A DNA stretch of 64,000 nt from Adlercreutzia rubneri. GTDB taxonomy: Bacteria > Actinomycetota > Coriobacteriia > Coriobacteriales > Eggerthellaceae. Shown piece by piece: positions 14,584 through 22,200 of this stretch (position 1 is its first letter; the number at the start of each line of letters is the position of its first letter). Position numbers and translations under genes: made by a program. The notes beneath the pieces were generated by a model. The model saw only the letters and a list, made by a program, of their open reading frames with translations. It had not been told where the DNA came from and ran no database searches. The stretch is from NCBI RefSeq assembly GCF_009755265.1, contig NZ_WPOO01000004.1, positions 111,538 through 175,537 on the forward strand, written 5' to 3'.

Positions 14584-17076
14584 CTACTCGCCCGAACGAG
14601 CGGAAGCCACCACGGCTTCACCCAGGCTGATGCAACCGTCGTTGGGGGGCAGATCGCGGTTGATGGCGACGGTGAAACCAGCAGCGGCCAAGTCAGCCAG
14701 CACGTGCTCCACAAGGTAGCGGTTCATGAACACGCCACCCGACAGCGCCACCGTGGAAATGTCGTACATGGCTCGCACCAACTCGGCGTTCATGACGATG
14801 GCGCCAACCATGGCATCGTGGAAGCGACGGCTGATGACGGACGCCGGCACTCCCGCCGACAGGTCGTCCAGCAACGCGTGGAAGGTGGGCTCGGCATCCA
14901 GGAGCAGCACCGAGGTGTCCTGCGCGGTACTTGTCTCGGTGGCGGTGTTCTTCTCGACGATGACGGCGTAGCGCTCCCTCGCCGCCAGCTCGTCCTCACC
15001 TGCCACGCCCGCGGTCTCTTCGACAGCCGCAGCGCCGGCCACGTCGGCCCCGGCGGCTTCCATAGCCGCCTCCAGAAGGATGGCCCCCTCGCCCTCGTAG
15101 CTGGGCTCCGTGCAAATGCCCAGCAGAGCGCTGGCCGCGTCGAACAGGCGCCCGACCGAGGACGTCATGGGCGTGTTCAGCCCGCGCTCGATCATGGTGT
15201 CGCACACCTCGGCCTCATCGCCCAGAGGCGCCAAAGCCACCGCGGCAGCTGGATGTTCCAGCAGGTCGTAGGCCCACAGCACGCCATAGGCCATGCGCAG
15301 CGGATGCTTGATGGCCGCAGCTCCTCCAGGCATGGGCACGTAGGCGAAGTTGGCGAAGCGCTCGAAATTGGAGCGGTTGGCCAGCAGCACCTCGCCTCCC
15401 CAGATGGCCCCATCCACGCCATAGCCCGTGCCGTCGAAGGCGATGCCGCAGACTGCGTCGGTCAGCCCGTGCTCGGCCATGACCGACACAATGTGGGCAT
15501 GGTGATGCTGCACTTCGGTCACAGGAAGTCCCTGGTGATGGGCCCATTTGCTCGTCAGGTACTCGGGGTGCAAGTCGCATGCCACCGCCGCAGGCTCCAT
15601 TTCGAAGAGGCTCTCGAAGCGATCCTTCGTGGCCAGCCACGCGTCGTAGGTCTCGGCGTTTTCCACGTCTCCGATGTGCTGGGATACGAAGCCGTCGGTG
15701 CCGCGCAGCAGCGTGAAGGTGTTCTTCTGTTCAGGGCCGGCGGCGAAAATGACGCCCTCGGCAGGCGCAGCGCCCTCGGCCGCCACCGACACGGGCACAG
15801 GCGCATAGCCCCGCGCCCGGCGCAGGAACTGGATGGCGTGCCCGGGCTTCCCGTCGACCTCATCCACCTGGATCAGCCGCACGACCGAATCGTCGAAGCG
15901 CGTAAGGATGGGGCGATTGTTCCCTAAAAAGGCATCGGCGATGCCGGCCAGCTTCTCGCGGGCCTCCTCGTCGGCGATGCAGATGGGCTCGTCATGCACG
16001 TTACCCGAGGTCATTACCAAAAGCGGCACAGGCGTGCCGGGGGCGCAGGCCGCGGCCGCCTCTTCAGGATGCGCCGCCTCCCAAGCCTCCGCGAAATCGT
16101 GCATAAGCAGATGCTGCACCGGCGTGTAGGGAACCATGACACCCAGCTCGGAAAGCCTGTCGGCCACGCCGGCCCCGATGGCCCCGTCGGGGCGCTTGCG
16201 CAAGAGCACGATGGGCCGCGACGCCCCGGTGAGCACCGCTTCCTCCTCCTCGCTCACGAAGCACAGCGCCCGGACTGCAGCCACCGCCGGCGCCATGACG
16301 GCGAAGGCCTTCCCGTCGCGCCGCTTGCGCCGGCGCAGCTCGGCCACCGCCTCGGCATTGTTCGCGTCGCACACAAGATGAAAGCCCCCCAGCCCCTTCA
16401 CGGACAAAATCTTCCCTTCCATGAGCATCTCCACCGCCGCCGCGAAAATGGCATCCGACTCCTCGCGCGTCTTACCGACGAGCTTATCATCGTCAGTCCC
16501 AACGCTCCACGTCACCGAAGGGCCACATTCAAAGCAGGCATCGGGCTGGGCGTGGAAGCGGCGGTCGAGCGGATCGGCGTACTCGGCGGCGCACTTCTCG
16601 CACATGGGGAAGGCCGCCATGGACGTGGCCACCCGGTCATAGGGCAAGTGGTCGATGATGGTGAAGCGCGGCCCGCAGTTCGTGCAGTTGATGAACGGAT
16701 ACCGGTAGCGGCGATCGTTGGGGTTGAACAGCTCGCGCACGCAGTCCTCGCACGTGGCAAGCTCGGGCGAGACGAGCGTCGTCTCTTCTACGGCATCATC
16801 GTCGGAAAAGCGGATCTCGAAGCTGTCGAAGTCCTCCAGGGGCACTTCCTTGATGTCGATCTCCTCTACGCGGGACGCGGCCGGAGGATTGTCCGAGAGC
16901 TCCATGATGAACTCGTCCACCAGCTTGCTCTCGCCCTCGGCATGAATGTACACGCCGTCGGCAGCGTTCAGCACCCAGCCGTTGATGAGGTACTTCTTCG
17001 CCATCCGGTAAACGAAGGGGCGAAACCCCACTCCTTGCACAATGCCCTTCACATGAATATCGACCGCATCAATCAT
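14584..17076 (-). CDS. hypF: Carbamoyltransferase HypF
   Basis: HypF (830 residues) converts carbamoyl phosphate to the thiocarboxamide on HypE that becomes the cyanide ligands of [NiFe]-hydrogenase. Domains in order are an acylphosphatase-like domain (VKGIVQGVGFRPFVY), two zinc fingers (CEDC...CTNC and CEKC...CFEC), a YrdC-like domain (SVKGLGGFHLVCDA) and a Kae1-like domain with the metal-binding VQHHHAHIVSVMAEHG and GIAFDGTGYG. The ATG at 17076 follows GGGAGCGG. The upstream frame is open only through the structured repeat. An Ala/Glu/Thr-rich insert of roughly 70 residues lies in the C-terminal domain before YDISTVALSGGVF; family members usually lack it. Confidence 0.96.
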   Translation of the reverse strand: MIDAVDIHVKGIVQGVGFRPFVYRMAKKYLINGWVLNAADGVYIHAEGESKLVDEFIMELSDNPPAASRVEEIDIKEVPLEDFDSFEIRFSDDDAVEETTLVSPELATCEDCVRELFNPNDRRYRYPFINCTNCGPRFTIIDHLPYDRVATSMAAFPMCEKCAAEYADPLDRRFHAQPDACFECGPSVTWSVGTDDDKLVGKTREESDAIFAAAVEMLMEGKILSVKGLGGFHLVCDANNAEAVAELRRRKRRDGKAFAVMAPAVAAVRALCFVSEEEEAVLTGASRPIVLLRKRPDGAIGAGVADRLSELGVMVPYTPVQHLLMHDFAEAWEAAHPEEAAAACAPGTPVPLLVMTSGNVHDEPICIADEEAREKLAGIADAFLGNNRPILTRFDDSVVRLIQVDEVDGKPGHAIQFLRRARGYAPVPVSVAAEGAAPAEGVIFAAGPEQKNTFTLLRGTDGFVSQHIGDVENAETYDAWLATKDRFESLFEMEPAAVACDLHPEYLTSKWAHHQGLPVTEVQHHHAHIVSVMAEHGLTDAVCGIAFDGTGYGVDGAIWGGEVLLANRSNFERFANFAYVPMPGGAAAIKHPLRMAYGVLWAYDLLEHPAAAVALAPLGDEAEVCDTMIERGLNTPMTSSVGRLFDAASALLGICTEPSYEGEGAILLEAAMEAAGADVAGAAAVEETAGVAGEDELAARERYAVIVEKNTATETSTAQDTSVLLLDAEPTFHALLDDLSAGVPASVISRRFHDAMVGAIVMNAELVRAMYDISTVALSGGVFMNRYLVEHVLADLAAAGFTVAINRDLPPNDGCISLGEAVVASARSGE

Positions 17077-17087
17077 AAACCGCTCCC

Positions 17088-17116
17088 TTGCCTTGGGCCC
17101 TTTAGCGCGATATACT
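17088..17116 (+). promoter_or_regulatory. Promoter for antisense small RNA, copy 2
   Basis: TTGCCT (17088-17093), a 17-base spacer, and TATACT (17111-17116) on the plus strand, at the position equivalent to 14110-14138 in copy 1. It overlaps the hypF leader on the opposite strand. Confidence 0.55.
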
Positions 17117-17122
17117 ACGGAC

Positions 17123-17220
17123 AAGCGGAGGCCCGCTGCATTCGGGCACGACTGCTTCACATTACCTGTTCTAATGTGATGAAGAGCCGTTCTTCCTATG
17201 CGAGGGGCGGCTTTTTCATT
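17123..17220 (+). ncRNA. Structured repeat / candidate small RNA, copy 2
   Basis: Second copy of the element at 14145-14243. Its hairpins are arms 17131-17135 and 17143-17147 (loop CTGCATT), a perfect 8-bp hairpin at 17157-17179 (loop CCTGTTC), and a terminator-like hairpin at 17181-17217 ending in five T. Compared with copy 1, loop sequences change and stems hold, and the pairing after the terminator keeps a G-U in place of a G-C. It lies antisense between hypF and the 27-aa membrane peptide. Its 3' end stops about 14 bases short of that peptide's stop codon, like the antitoxin RNA of some type I systems. Confidence 0.55.
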
Positions 17221-17233
17221 GTCGCCCGCGCGG

Positions 17234-17317
17234 CTACTGCCGCAAGCGCGCGGTCAAATCAATCACCGCTACGATCACCAAACAAAACGTGAGGAGTTCC
17301 ATCCAGCTTACGTACAT
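17234..17317 (-). CDS. 27-aa membrane peptide (holin-like toxin or leader peptide candidate)
   Basis: A 27-residue peptide beginning MYVSWMELL, followed by a continuous hydrophobic helix (TFCLVIVAVI) and a charged tail (DLTARLRQ). An AAGGGAG ribosome site sits six bases before the ATG, and a good promoter lies upstream (17365-17393). Size, single transmembrane helix and basic tail are like the short 'putative holin-like toxin'/TxpA class of type I toxins. The candidate small RNA copy 2 converges on its 3' end. Because hypF follows on the same strand with no clear terminator between, it could also be a leader peptide of the hyp operon. Coding is well supported; function is inference. Confidence 0.6.
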   Translation of the reverse strand: MYVSWMELLTFCLVIVAVIDLTARLRQ

Positions 17318-17364
17318 AGCTGCTCCCTTCGACGAAAGAAGCAGTCCGCTCGTCCGTGCGCGCA

Positions 17365-17393
17365 AGTGTAGTGTAATACAACGCGACTTTCAA
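17365..17393 (-). promoter_or_regulatory. Sigma-70-type promoter for 27-aa peptide (and possibly hypFCD)
   Basis: On the minus strand, TTGAAA (17388-17393), a 17-base spacer and TACACT (17365-17370). Transcription would start near 17358, about 40 bases ahead of the small peptide. No separate promoter for hypF was recognised, so hypFCD may depend on read-through from here. Confidence 0.65.
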
Positions 17394-17452
17394 CGGGAAT
17401 CAACCTCACTTCATCAGGATGAATTGCCCATTTGAGAGGATGCGGGGAACGC

Positions 17453-19354
17453 CTACGCTTCGCTGGCCTCGCCCTCGGCGGCGGCAACTTCTGCGGCCAC
17501 GGCCTCAGCATCGGCGTCCTGGGACGCTTCGGCGAACTCGGCTTCCACGGCAGTTTCACTCGCTTCGGCGGCCTCCACGACCACGGTAGCCTCGGCCAGC
17601 TCTTCGTCCTCGGCCATGGCAGCGGCCTCGGCCAAGGCGCGATCGGTCAGAATGTCGGCAATCACATCGTCAACCACCTGAGCCAGCTGGCGCAGCGTCA
17701 CGCCGGAGTTGTCCGGCAGATGCAGATGCACGCAGCGACGCCCGCGCTTGACCAGCGTCACCAAGTCGCCTGCGGCCTGGGCTTTCGCCAGCTCGCCGAG
17801 ACTGGACGCAGATGCCCCTTCCGGAAGCGGAATATCCTTCAACTCGTCGGCCGACAGAATGAGGAAGACGCCCATGTTCGGGCCACCCTTCTGCAGCTGA
17901 CCTGTGGAATGCAGGTAGCGCGGCCCCACTTCCAGGCAGGACACGCAGCCGAAGGACTCGGCCACCCCGTGGCGAATCTGCTCGATAGCCTCGCGCCGGC
18001 CCTCGCCCGTGAACGGCAGGAAGGCGTTCAACGCGAAGAAATCGCCGGGCTGAATGGAGGACAGCAGCGCATACAGCGTCTCGTGCAAGTCCTCACAGCC
18101 CTCGAACATGGGGGCGAAGGAGACTTCCACACGACCCATGTCTACCTCGTCGGTGAACACCTCAGTGAAATCGGGCTCGGGCTGGCCATTCTTCAGGATG
18201 TCGAGCACCTCGGCCTTCGCGGAGGCCACGTCGGGCTGGTCGAAAGGACACACCTGCATGAGATAGCCGCACATGGCGATGGCGTACTCCCACATGACGA
18301 AGTGCTCGGCCAACTCTTCCACGGTATCGATGCGGTAGTTCAGCCGCGGGATAGCCGGGTCGATGTAAGCGAGGCTCATCTCGAAGTTGCGGCGCTCGTC
18401 CCACAGGTCGGTCTGGGTCTGGTACATGATGATGGACCGATCGCCCGGGTCTTCCGTGAGCAGCAGCGAGTCGATCTCGATGTTCGGCAGAATGCCCTCA
18501 CCGTTCTTGCCCAGCGACTCGGCCACCAGCTGCTCGATCCACAGGCCCAGCACGCGCCCGCGCTTGGGGGTGAGGAACGAGAACTTGTTGCGGCCCTTCA
18601 GGTAATTGTCGTAGAGGAACGCCGCCAGGTTGATGGCCGGGTTGTCGATGGCGTCTTCCGAACAGGCCTCCTCGGCCTCGCGGGCGTGGGCCATGAAGGC
18701 CTCCATATCGATACCCGTGAGCGCCGCCGGCACCAACCCGAATACAGAGAGAGCCGAGAAACGGCCTCCCACCGTGGGCTCACCGGAGAACACGGCGCGC
18801 CAGCCCTCCTTGCGGGCTTGGCGATCGAGGTCGCTACCCGGGTCGGTGATGGCGACCAGGTGCTTCACCACGTGCTCGCCGAGCTCCTTCTCGAAGGAGG
18901 CGCGCACGGCCTCCAGCAGCATGCGCGGCTCGATGGTACCGCCGCTCTTCGAGGAGATGATGACCAGCGTGCGATGAGGATCGCAGATGGTGAGCATCTC
19001 GCGCACGCGCACGGGCGAGTCGGAATCCAGCGTGCGGAACTTCACCCGAGTGGAATCGTGTTTGTTGTATTTCGTGATGGTCATGGGCGCCTGAGTGGAA
19101 CCGCCCTGGCCGATGAGCAGAATGGTGTCGAGACCCGCTTCCACCACCTCGTCGGCGAAAGCCTGGATAGCGTCCATGTCGCACAAGGGGCTGGTGGCCA
19201 GATCGACCCATCCCATGTAGTCGCTCGCGCACGCTTGCGCCTCGGGGGAGAAATCGTACAGCGTGGCGTCCTTGGCATGAATGCGGCTTGCCGCACGAGC
19301 TTTCACCAGGGTCTTTGCCGCCGGATACAGCTTCTCAACGTCAACGGAGAGCAT
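17453..19354 (-). CDS. pgi: Glucose-6-phosphate isomerase with Ala/Glu-rich tail
   Basis: Glucose-6-phosphate isomerase (SIS fold) interconverts glucose 6-phosphate and fructose 6-phosphate in glycolysis and gluconeogenesis. Supporting stretches are LLIGQGGSTQAPM, the sugar-phosphate loop VIISSKSGGTIEP, GGRFSALSVFGLVPAALTG and the C-terminal HSTGQLQKGGPN with the catalytic region. The ATG at 19354 follows GAGGAG. The protein has 633 residues. The last 70 or so are an acidic, alanine-rich, repeat-like extension (AEAAAMAEDEELAEAT...), absent from classical enzymes of about 450-550 residues. The tail's role is unknown. It stands alone on the minus strand. Confidence 0.93.
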   Translation of the reverse strand: MLSVDVEKLYPAAKTLVKARAASRIHAKDATLYDFSPEAQACASDYMGWVDLATSPLCDMDAIQAFADEVVEAGLDTILLIGQGGSTQAPMTITKYNKHDSTRVKFRTLDSDSPVRVREMLTICDPHRTLVIISSKSGGTIEPRMLLEAVRASFEKELGEHVVKHLVAITDPGSDLDRQARKEGWRAVFSGEPTVGGRFSALSVFGLVPAALTGIDMEAFMAHAREAEEACSEDAIDNPAINLAAFLYDNYLKGRNKFSFLTPKRGRVLGLWIEQLVAESLGKNGEGILPNIEIDSLLLTEDPGDRSIIMYQTQTDLWDERRNFEMSLAYIDPAIPRLNYRIDTVEELAEHFVMWEYAIAMCGYLMQVCPFDQPDVASAKAEVLDILKNGQPEPDFTEVFTDEVDMGRVEVSFAPMFEGCEDLHETLYALLSSIQPGDFFALNAFLPFTGEGRREAIEQIRHGVAESFGCVSCLEVGPRYLHSTGQLQKGGPNMGVFLILSADELKDIPLPEGASASSLGELAKAQAAGDLVTLVKRGRRCVHLHLPDNSGVTLRQLAQVVDDVIADILTDRALAEAAAMAEDEELAEATVVVEAAEASETAVEAEFAEASQDADAEAVAAEVAAAEGEASEA

Positions 19355-19521
19355 GGCGCTCCTCTTCTCTCTGGGCAATTTCCGCCAGCCAGCAGAATTG
19401 CAAACGGGCCCCTTGCGCCTGGCACCGGGGCCCCTCCTCGTTAATCTAGTGGAAATATTCTAGCAAACGCCGCCGAAGCGCGCCCGCATCCCCACAACCC
19501 TATGGCGGTTCTGTGAACGAA

Positions 19522-19544
19522 ACGAGCCCCTGGGCGGGGCTCGT
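19522..19544 (-). terminator. Terminator after LytTR response regulator
   Basis: Perfect 9-bp stem ACGAGCCCC / GGGGCTCGT with a 5-base loop, followed on the minus strand by TTCGTTC. It lies about 27 bases after the stop of the response regulator. Confidence 0.7.
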
Positions 19545-19570
19545 CAGCGCATCATTCAGAGCGAGGCGTC

Positions 19571-20284
19571 CTACAGGTTCAGCGCCTTCTTGAGCGAGCT
19601 CACACGGCGGCGGGACACGGGGATCTTCTCCTCCACGCCGTTCAGCGTAAGCAGCAGCGTGCCGCCGGAGACGGACTCAATCTCCTCCACCATAGACAGG
19701 TTCACCAGATAGCCGCGGTGCACGCGGAAGAATCCGTGGCCGTCGAGGCGCTTCTCCAACTGGGCCAGGCTCACCGTGGAGAAGTAGCGGTCGGTATCGG
19801 TCTGCAGGTAGGCGTAGTCGTCGCGGGCCATGACGAAGCGGATCTTGTCGATGCCGATGAGGATCTTCTTGCCGCCCTTTTCCACGGGGATGCGCTCGGA
19901 CTTGTGAGCCTGCAGGTGCAGGGCCACCTGCTCGCGCACGCGGGCGATGGCCTGGGCCAAGCGCTCGGTCTCCACCGGCTTGACCAAGTAGTCGATGGCG
20001 CTGACCTTGAAGGCGTCCAGCGCGTGCTCGGAATAAGCCGTCACGAACACCACCGCCGGAGGGAACTTCAGATGCTGCAGAGCCTCGGCCAGTTGAAGGC
20101 CAGTGGCCTCGGGCATGTTCACATCCATGAACATGACGTCGCAGGGATACTCTTTCAGCTTCTCGATAGCCTCGCGCACGTTGGCAGCTTCGGCTGTCAC
20201 TTCAACTCCGCCGACCTCATCGAGAAGAAAGCGCAGTTCAGAACGGGCAGGCGCCTCGTCGTCAACGATAATTGCGTTAAGCAC
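19571..20284 (-). CDS. LytTR-family response regulator (orphan)
   Basis: A two-component response regulator of 237 residues. The receiver domain (about 1-120) has the acidic pair in IIVDDEAPAR, the phospho-acceptor Asp in DVMFMDVNMPEATG, and the switch Thr and Lys in FVTAYSEHA and DYLVKPVE. The C-terminal LytTR DNA-binding domain follows (KILIGIDKIRFVMARDDYAY ... GFFRVHRGYLVNLSMV). A GTG start at 20284 is chosen because TTGGAGGA precedes it by the right distance. An in-frame ATG 11 codons upstream lacks a site. No histidine kinase gene is adjacent, so its partner is elsewhere. LytTR regulators often control surface, autolysis or nutrient-uptake genes. Confidence 0.92.
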   Translation of the reverse strand: MLNAIIVDDEAPARSELRFLLDEVGGVEVTAEAANVREAIEKLKEYPCDVMFMDVNMPEATGLQLAEALQHLKFPPAVVFVTAYSEHALDAFKVSAIDYLVKPVETERLAQAIARVREQVALHLQAHKSERIPVEKGGKKILIGIDKIRFVMARDDYAYLQTDTDRYFSTVSLAQLEKRLDGHGFFRVHRGYLVNLSMVEEIESVSGGTLLLTLNGVEEKIPVSRRRVSSLKKALNL

Positions 20285-20444
20285 GTCGTCCTCCAAAAAG
20301 TAAACCTCTGATTGCATTTAATCTATTCTATAGCACAGCTGACGGGCCGTCATGTCCGATCATCAGGAAATCACGGGTTAATTCCAGATGAGAGTATCGA
20401 AAATGCCTATGCCCGCGCCTCCGCCGACGCCCAATCGCAAAAAA

Positions 20445-20467
20445 GGCCCTGCAGCGAATGCAGGGCC
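20445..20467 (-). terminator. Terminator after dipeptidase gene
   Basis: Perfect 9-bp stem GGCCCTGCA / TGCAGGGCC with a 5-base loop and six T on the minus strand. It ends about 30 bases after the stop at 20497. Confidence 0.85.
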
Positions 20468-20496
20468 CGGGAAACAAGGTCGAGGGAGAAGCGCCT

Positions 20497-21906
20497 CTAC
20501 ACGATCTTCAACCCCTGCAGCTCGGCGAGAGCCAGCACGTAGATCTTGAAGGAGGTCTTCAGCAGCTCTTCGGAGACGCCCTCGTCGGGGCCGTGCTCGC
20601 CACCGACCCAATCGGGGTTCTCGATCCAGGGCATGTTCACGCCGAAAGACGCGCCCTTCTTGAACTCGCGGGCGTAGGTGCCGCCGCCGATGGTGAAGGG
20701 CTTGTGCTCGGTGTCGCCGGTCACGAACTGGAAGGCGTCCTGCAGCACCTGAATCTCCGGATCGTCGGGCTTCACGAGGAAGGGCACCATGAGCAGGGTA
20801 TTCTCGAAGGTGGCACCGATATTGTCCGTGAGCTTCGTCAGTGCGGCCGTGATTTCCTCGGCCGTGATGGACGTGGGCCAGCGGCTATCCATGGTCTGCA
20901 CGAGGCGGTCGCCCTCTTTGCGGATGGTGCCGCCCACTACCGTGAGCGGTCCGAAGTACTCGTCGGCCGTGGCGATGCCCACGCCGGCGCCGGTGGTGTC
21001 GGACACGAGGCTTTGCACGAGTTCCAAGAACTCGCGTTCTTGCTGGTTGCACAGGCCGTTCTCCAGCAGGTAGTTCGCCAACAGCATGATGGCGGAGATG
21101 CCACGCTCGGGCCAGGCGGCATGGGCATTCACACCCGTAGCATCGATGCGCGCCGTGCCGTCGCCGGCGTCTTCCACGGTAATGCGCTCGGCCGCGGGCA
21201 GCGCGGCGGCATCGGCGCGCACGACGGCCCAGGCCTCGCCGGGCACCGCGTTGGTCACCACGCCGCCAGAGATGTCCAGAATCACCGGGTCGGCGATGGG
21301 CGCGCTCGTGATGCACCCGTCGTAGCCGCCCTTCTCGCCGTAGCACACGGGGAAGTCGGCATCGGGCGTGAAGAGGAACGCCGGGCTCTCGTAGTTCTCG
21401 AGGTACCACGCCACGTCAGCCATGGAGGTTTCCTCGTTGGCACCGAACAAAAAGCGGATGGTGTAGGGGCGCGCCACATCGAGCCCCGCCAGGCACTTCA
21501 CCGCGTGCAGGGCCACCACCGAGGGGCCCTTGTCGTCCAAGCAGCCGCGGCCCATGAGGAAGCCGTCCTTTTCCGTCACTTTGAAGGGCTCGAACGTCCA
21601 ACCCGGGCCAGCGGGCACCACGTCCATGTGCCCGATGATGCCCAGCTGGGTGTCGGTCTCGCCGGGCAGATCGGCGAACCCGATATGACCCTCGCAGTTG
21701 GTGGCGCTCATGCCCATGCCCTCGGCAATCTCGAGCGCCGCCGCCAGCGCGGCAGCGGGGCCCGGCCCGTAGGGAGCCCTGGGAGCGGCCGCGGCCAAAT
21801 CCTCCGTGGAGGGAATTTCCACGAGCTTGGCGATATCGGCCACGATGGCATCGCGATGAGCGTCCCAGTAAGCATCGGCGGCGGCAACTATTTCCTTGCG
21901 ATCCAT
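20497..21906 (-). CDS. M20-family dipeptidase (PepV/Sapep type)
   Basis: A cytoplasmic zinc dipeptidase of 469 residues in the M20 family. Metal and catalytic motifs are GIIGHMDVVPAGPGW (His and the following Asp), RGCLDDKGP (bridging Asp) and GANEETSMADV (the Glu pair), with the late VHAAWPERG-type lid region and a C-terminal GGTYAREF metal ligand stretch. It would release amino acids from dipeptides, fitting an amino-acid-using, poorly saccharolytic anaerobe. The start at 21906 follows AAAGGA; similarity begins there and the upstream open frame is ignored. It is divergent from the DAACS symporter at 22201, so peptide breakdown and amino/dicarboxylic acid uptake may be linked. Confidence 0.9.
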   Translation of the reverse strand: MDRKEIVAAADAYWDAHRDAIVADIAKLVEIPSTEDLAAAAPRAPYGPGPAAALAAALEIAEGMGMSATNCEGHIGFADLPGETDTQLGIIGHMDVVPAGPGWTFEPFKVTEKDGFLMGRGCLDDKGPSVVALHAVKCLAGLDVARPYTIRFLFGANEETSMADVAWYLENYESPAFLFTPDADFPVCYGEKGGYDGCITSAPIADPVILDISGGVVTNAVPGEAWAVVRADAAALPAAERITVEDAGDGTARIDATGVNAHAAWPERGISAIMLLANYLLENGLCNQQEREFLELVQSLVSDTTGAGVGIATADEYFGPLTVVGGTIRKEGDRLVQTMDSRWPTSITAEEITAALTKLTDNIGATFENTLLMVPFLVKPDDPEIQVLQDAFQFVTGDTEHKPFTIGGGTYAREFKKGASFGVNMPWIENPDWVGGEHGPDEGVSEELLKTSFKIYVLALAELQGLKIV

Positions 21907-22156
21907 AGCATCGTTCCTTTCATGCATGTCGTCCCCTGAAGTGCGGCACACCATAACATGTCGCCTCCATCTTCTTCGGGCAGAAATGTCGTTCCACACA
22001 TCTCGCGCCGGAGCGTCCCCAGCGCCCCTCGTTGCCATTATGGCCCTTCCCCTACAGCAGCGCGGCTCGTTCCCCCATTTGTTGCAGGGCCGTTAGATCG
22101 CTTGGCTGCGCTTGGCAGCGCTTTGCCGCGTGCCCTAATTTCCCTGCAGATATGCT

Positions 22157-22162
22157 TATAAT
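22157..22162 (+). promoter_or_regulatory. Perfect TATAAT -10 ahead of symporter gene
   Basis: TATAAT lies 39 bases ahead of the symporter ATG. No good -35 sits 16-18 bases upstream, so this promoter may need an activator. Confidence 0.45.
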
Positions 22163-22200
22163 AGGGGCGGTTTATGCACGAAGGGAAAGGACGCACTGCC

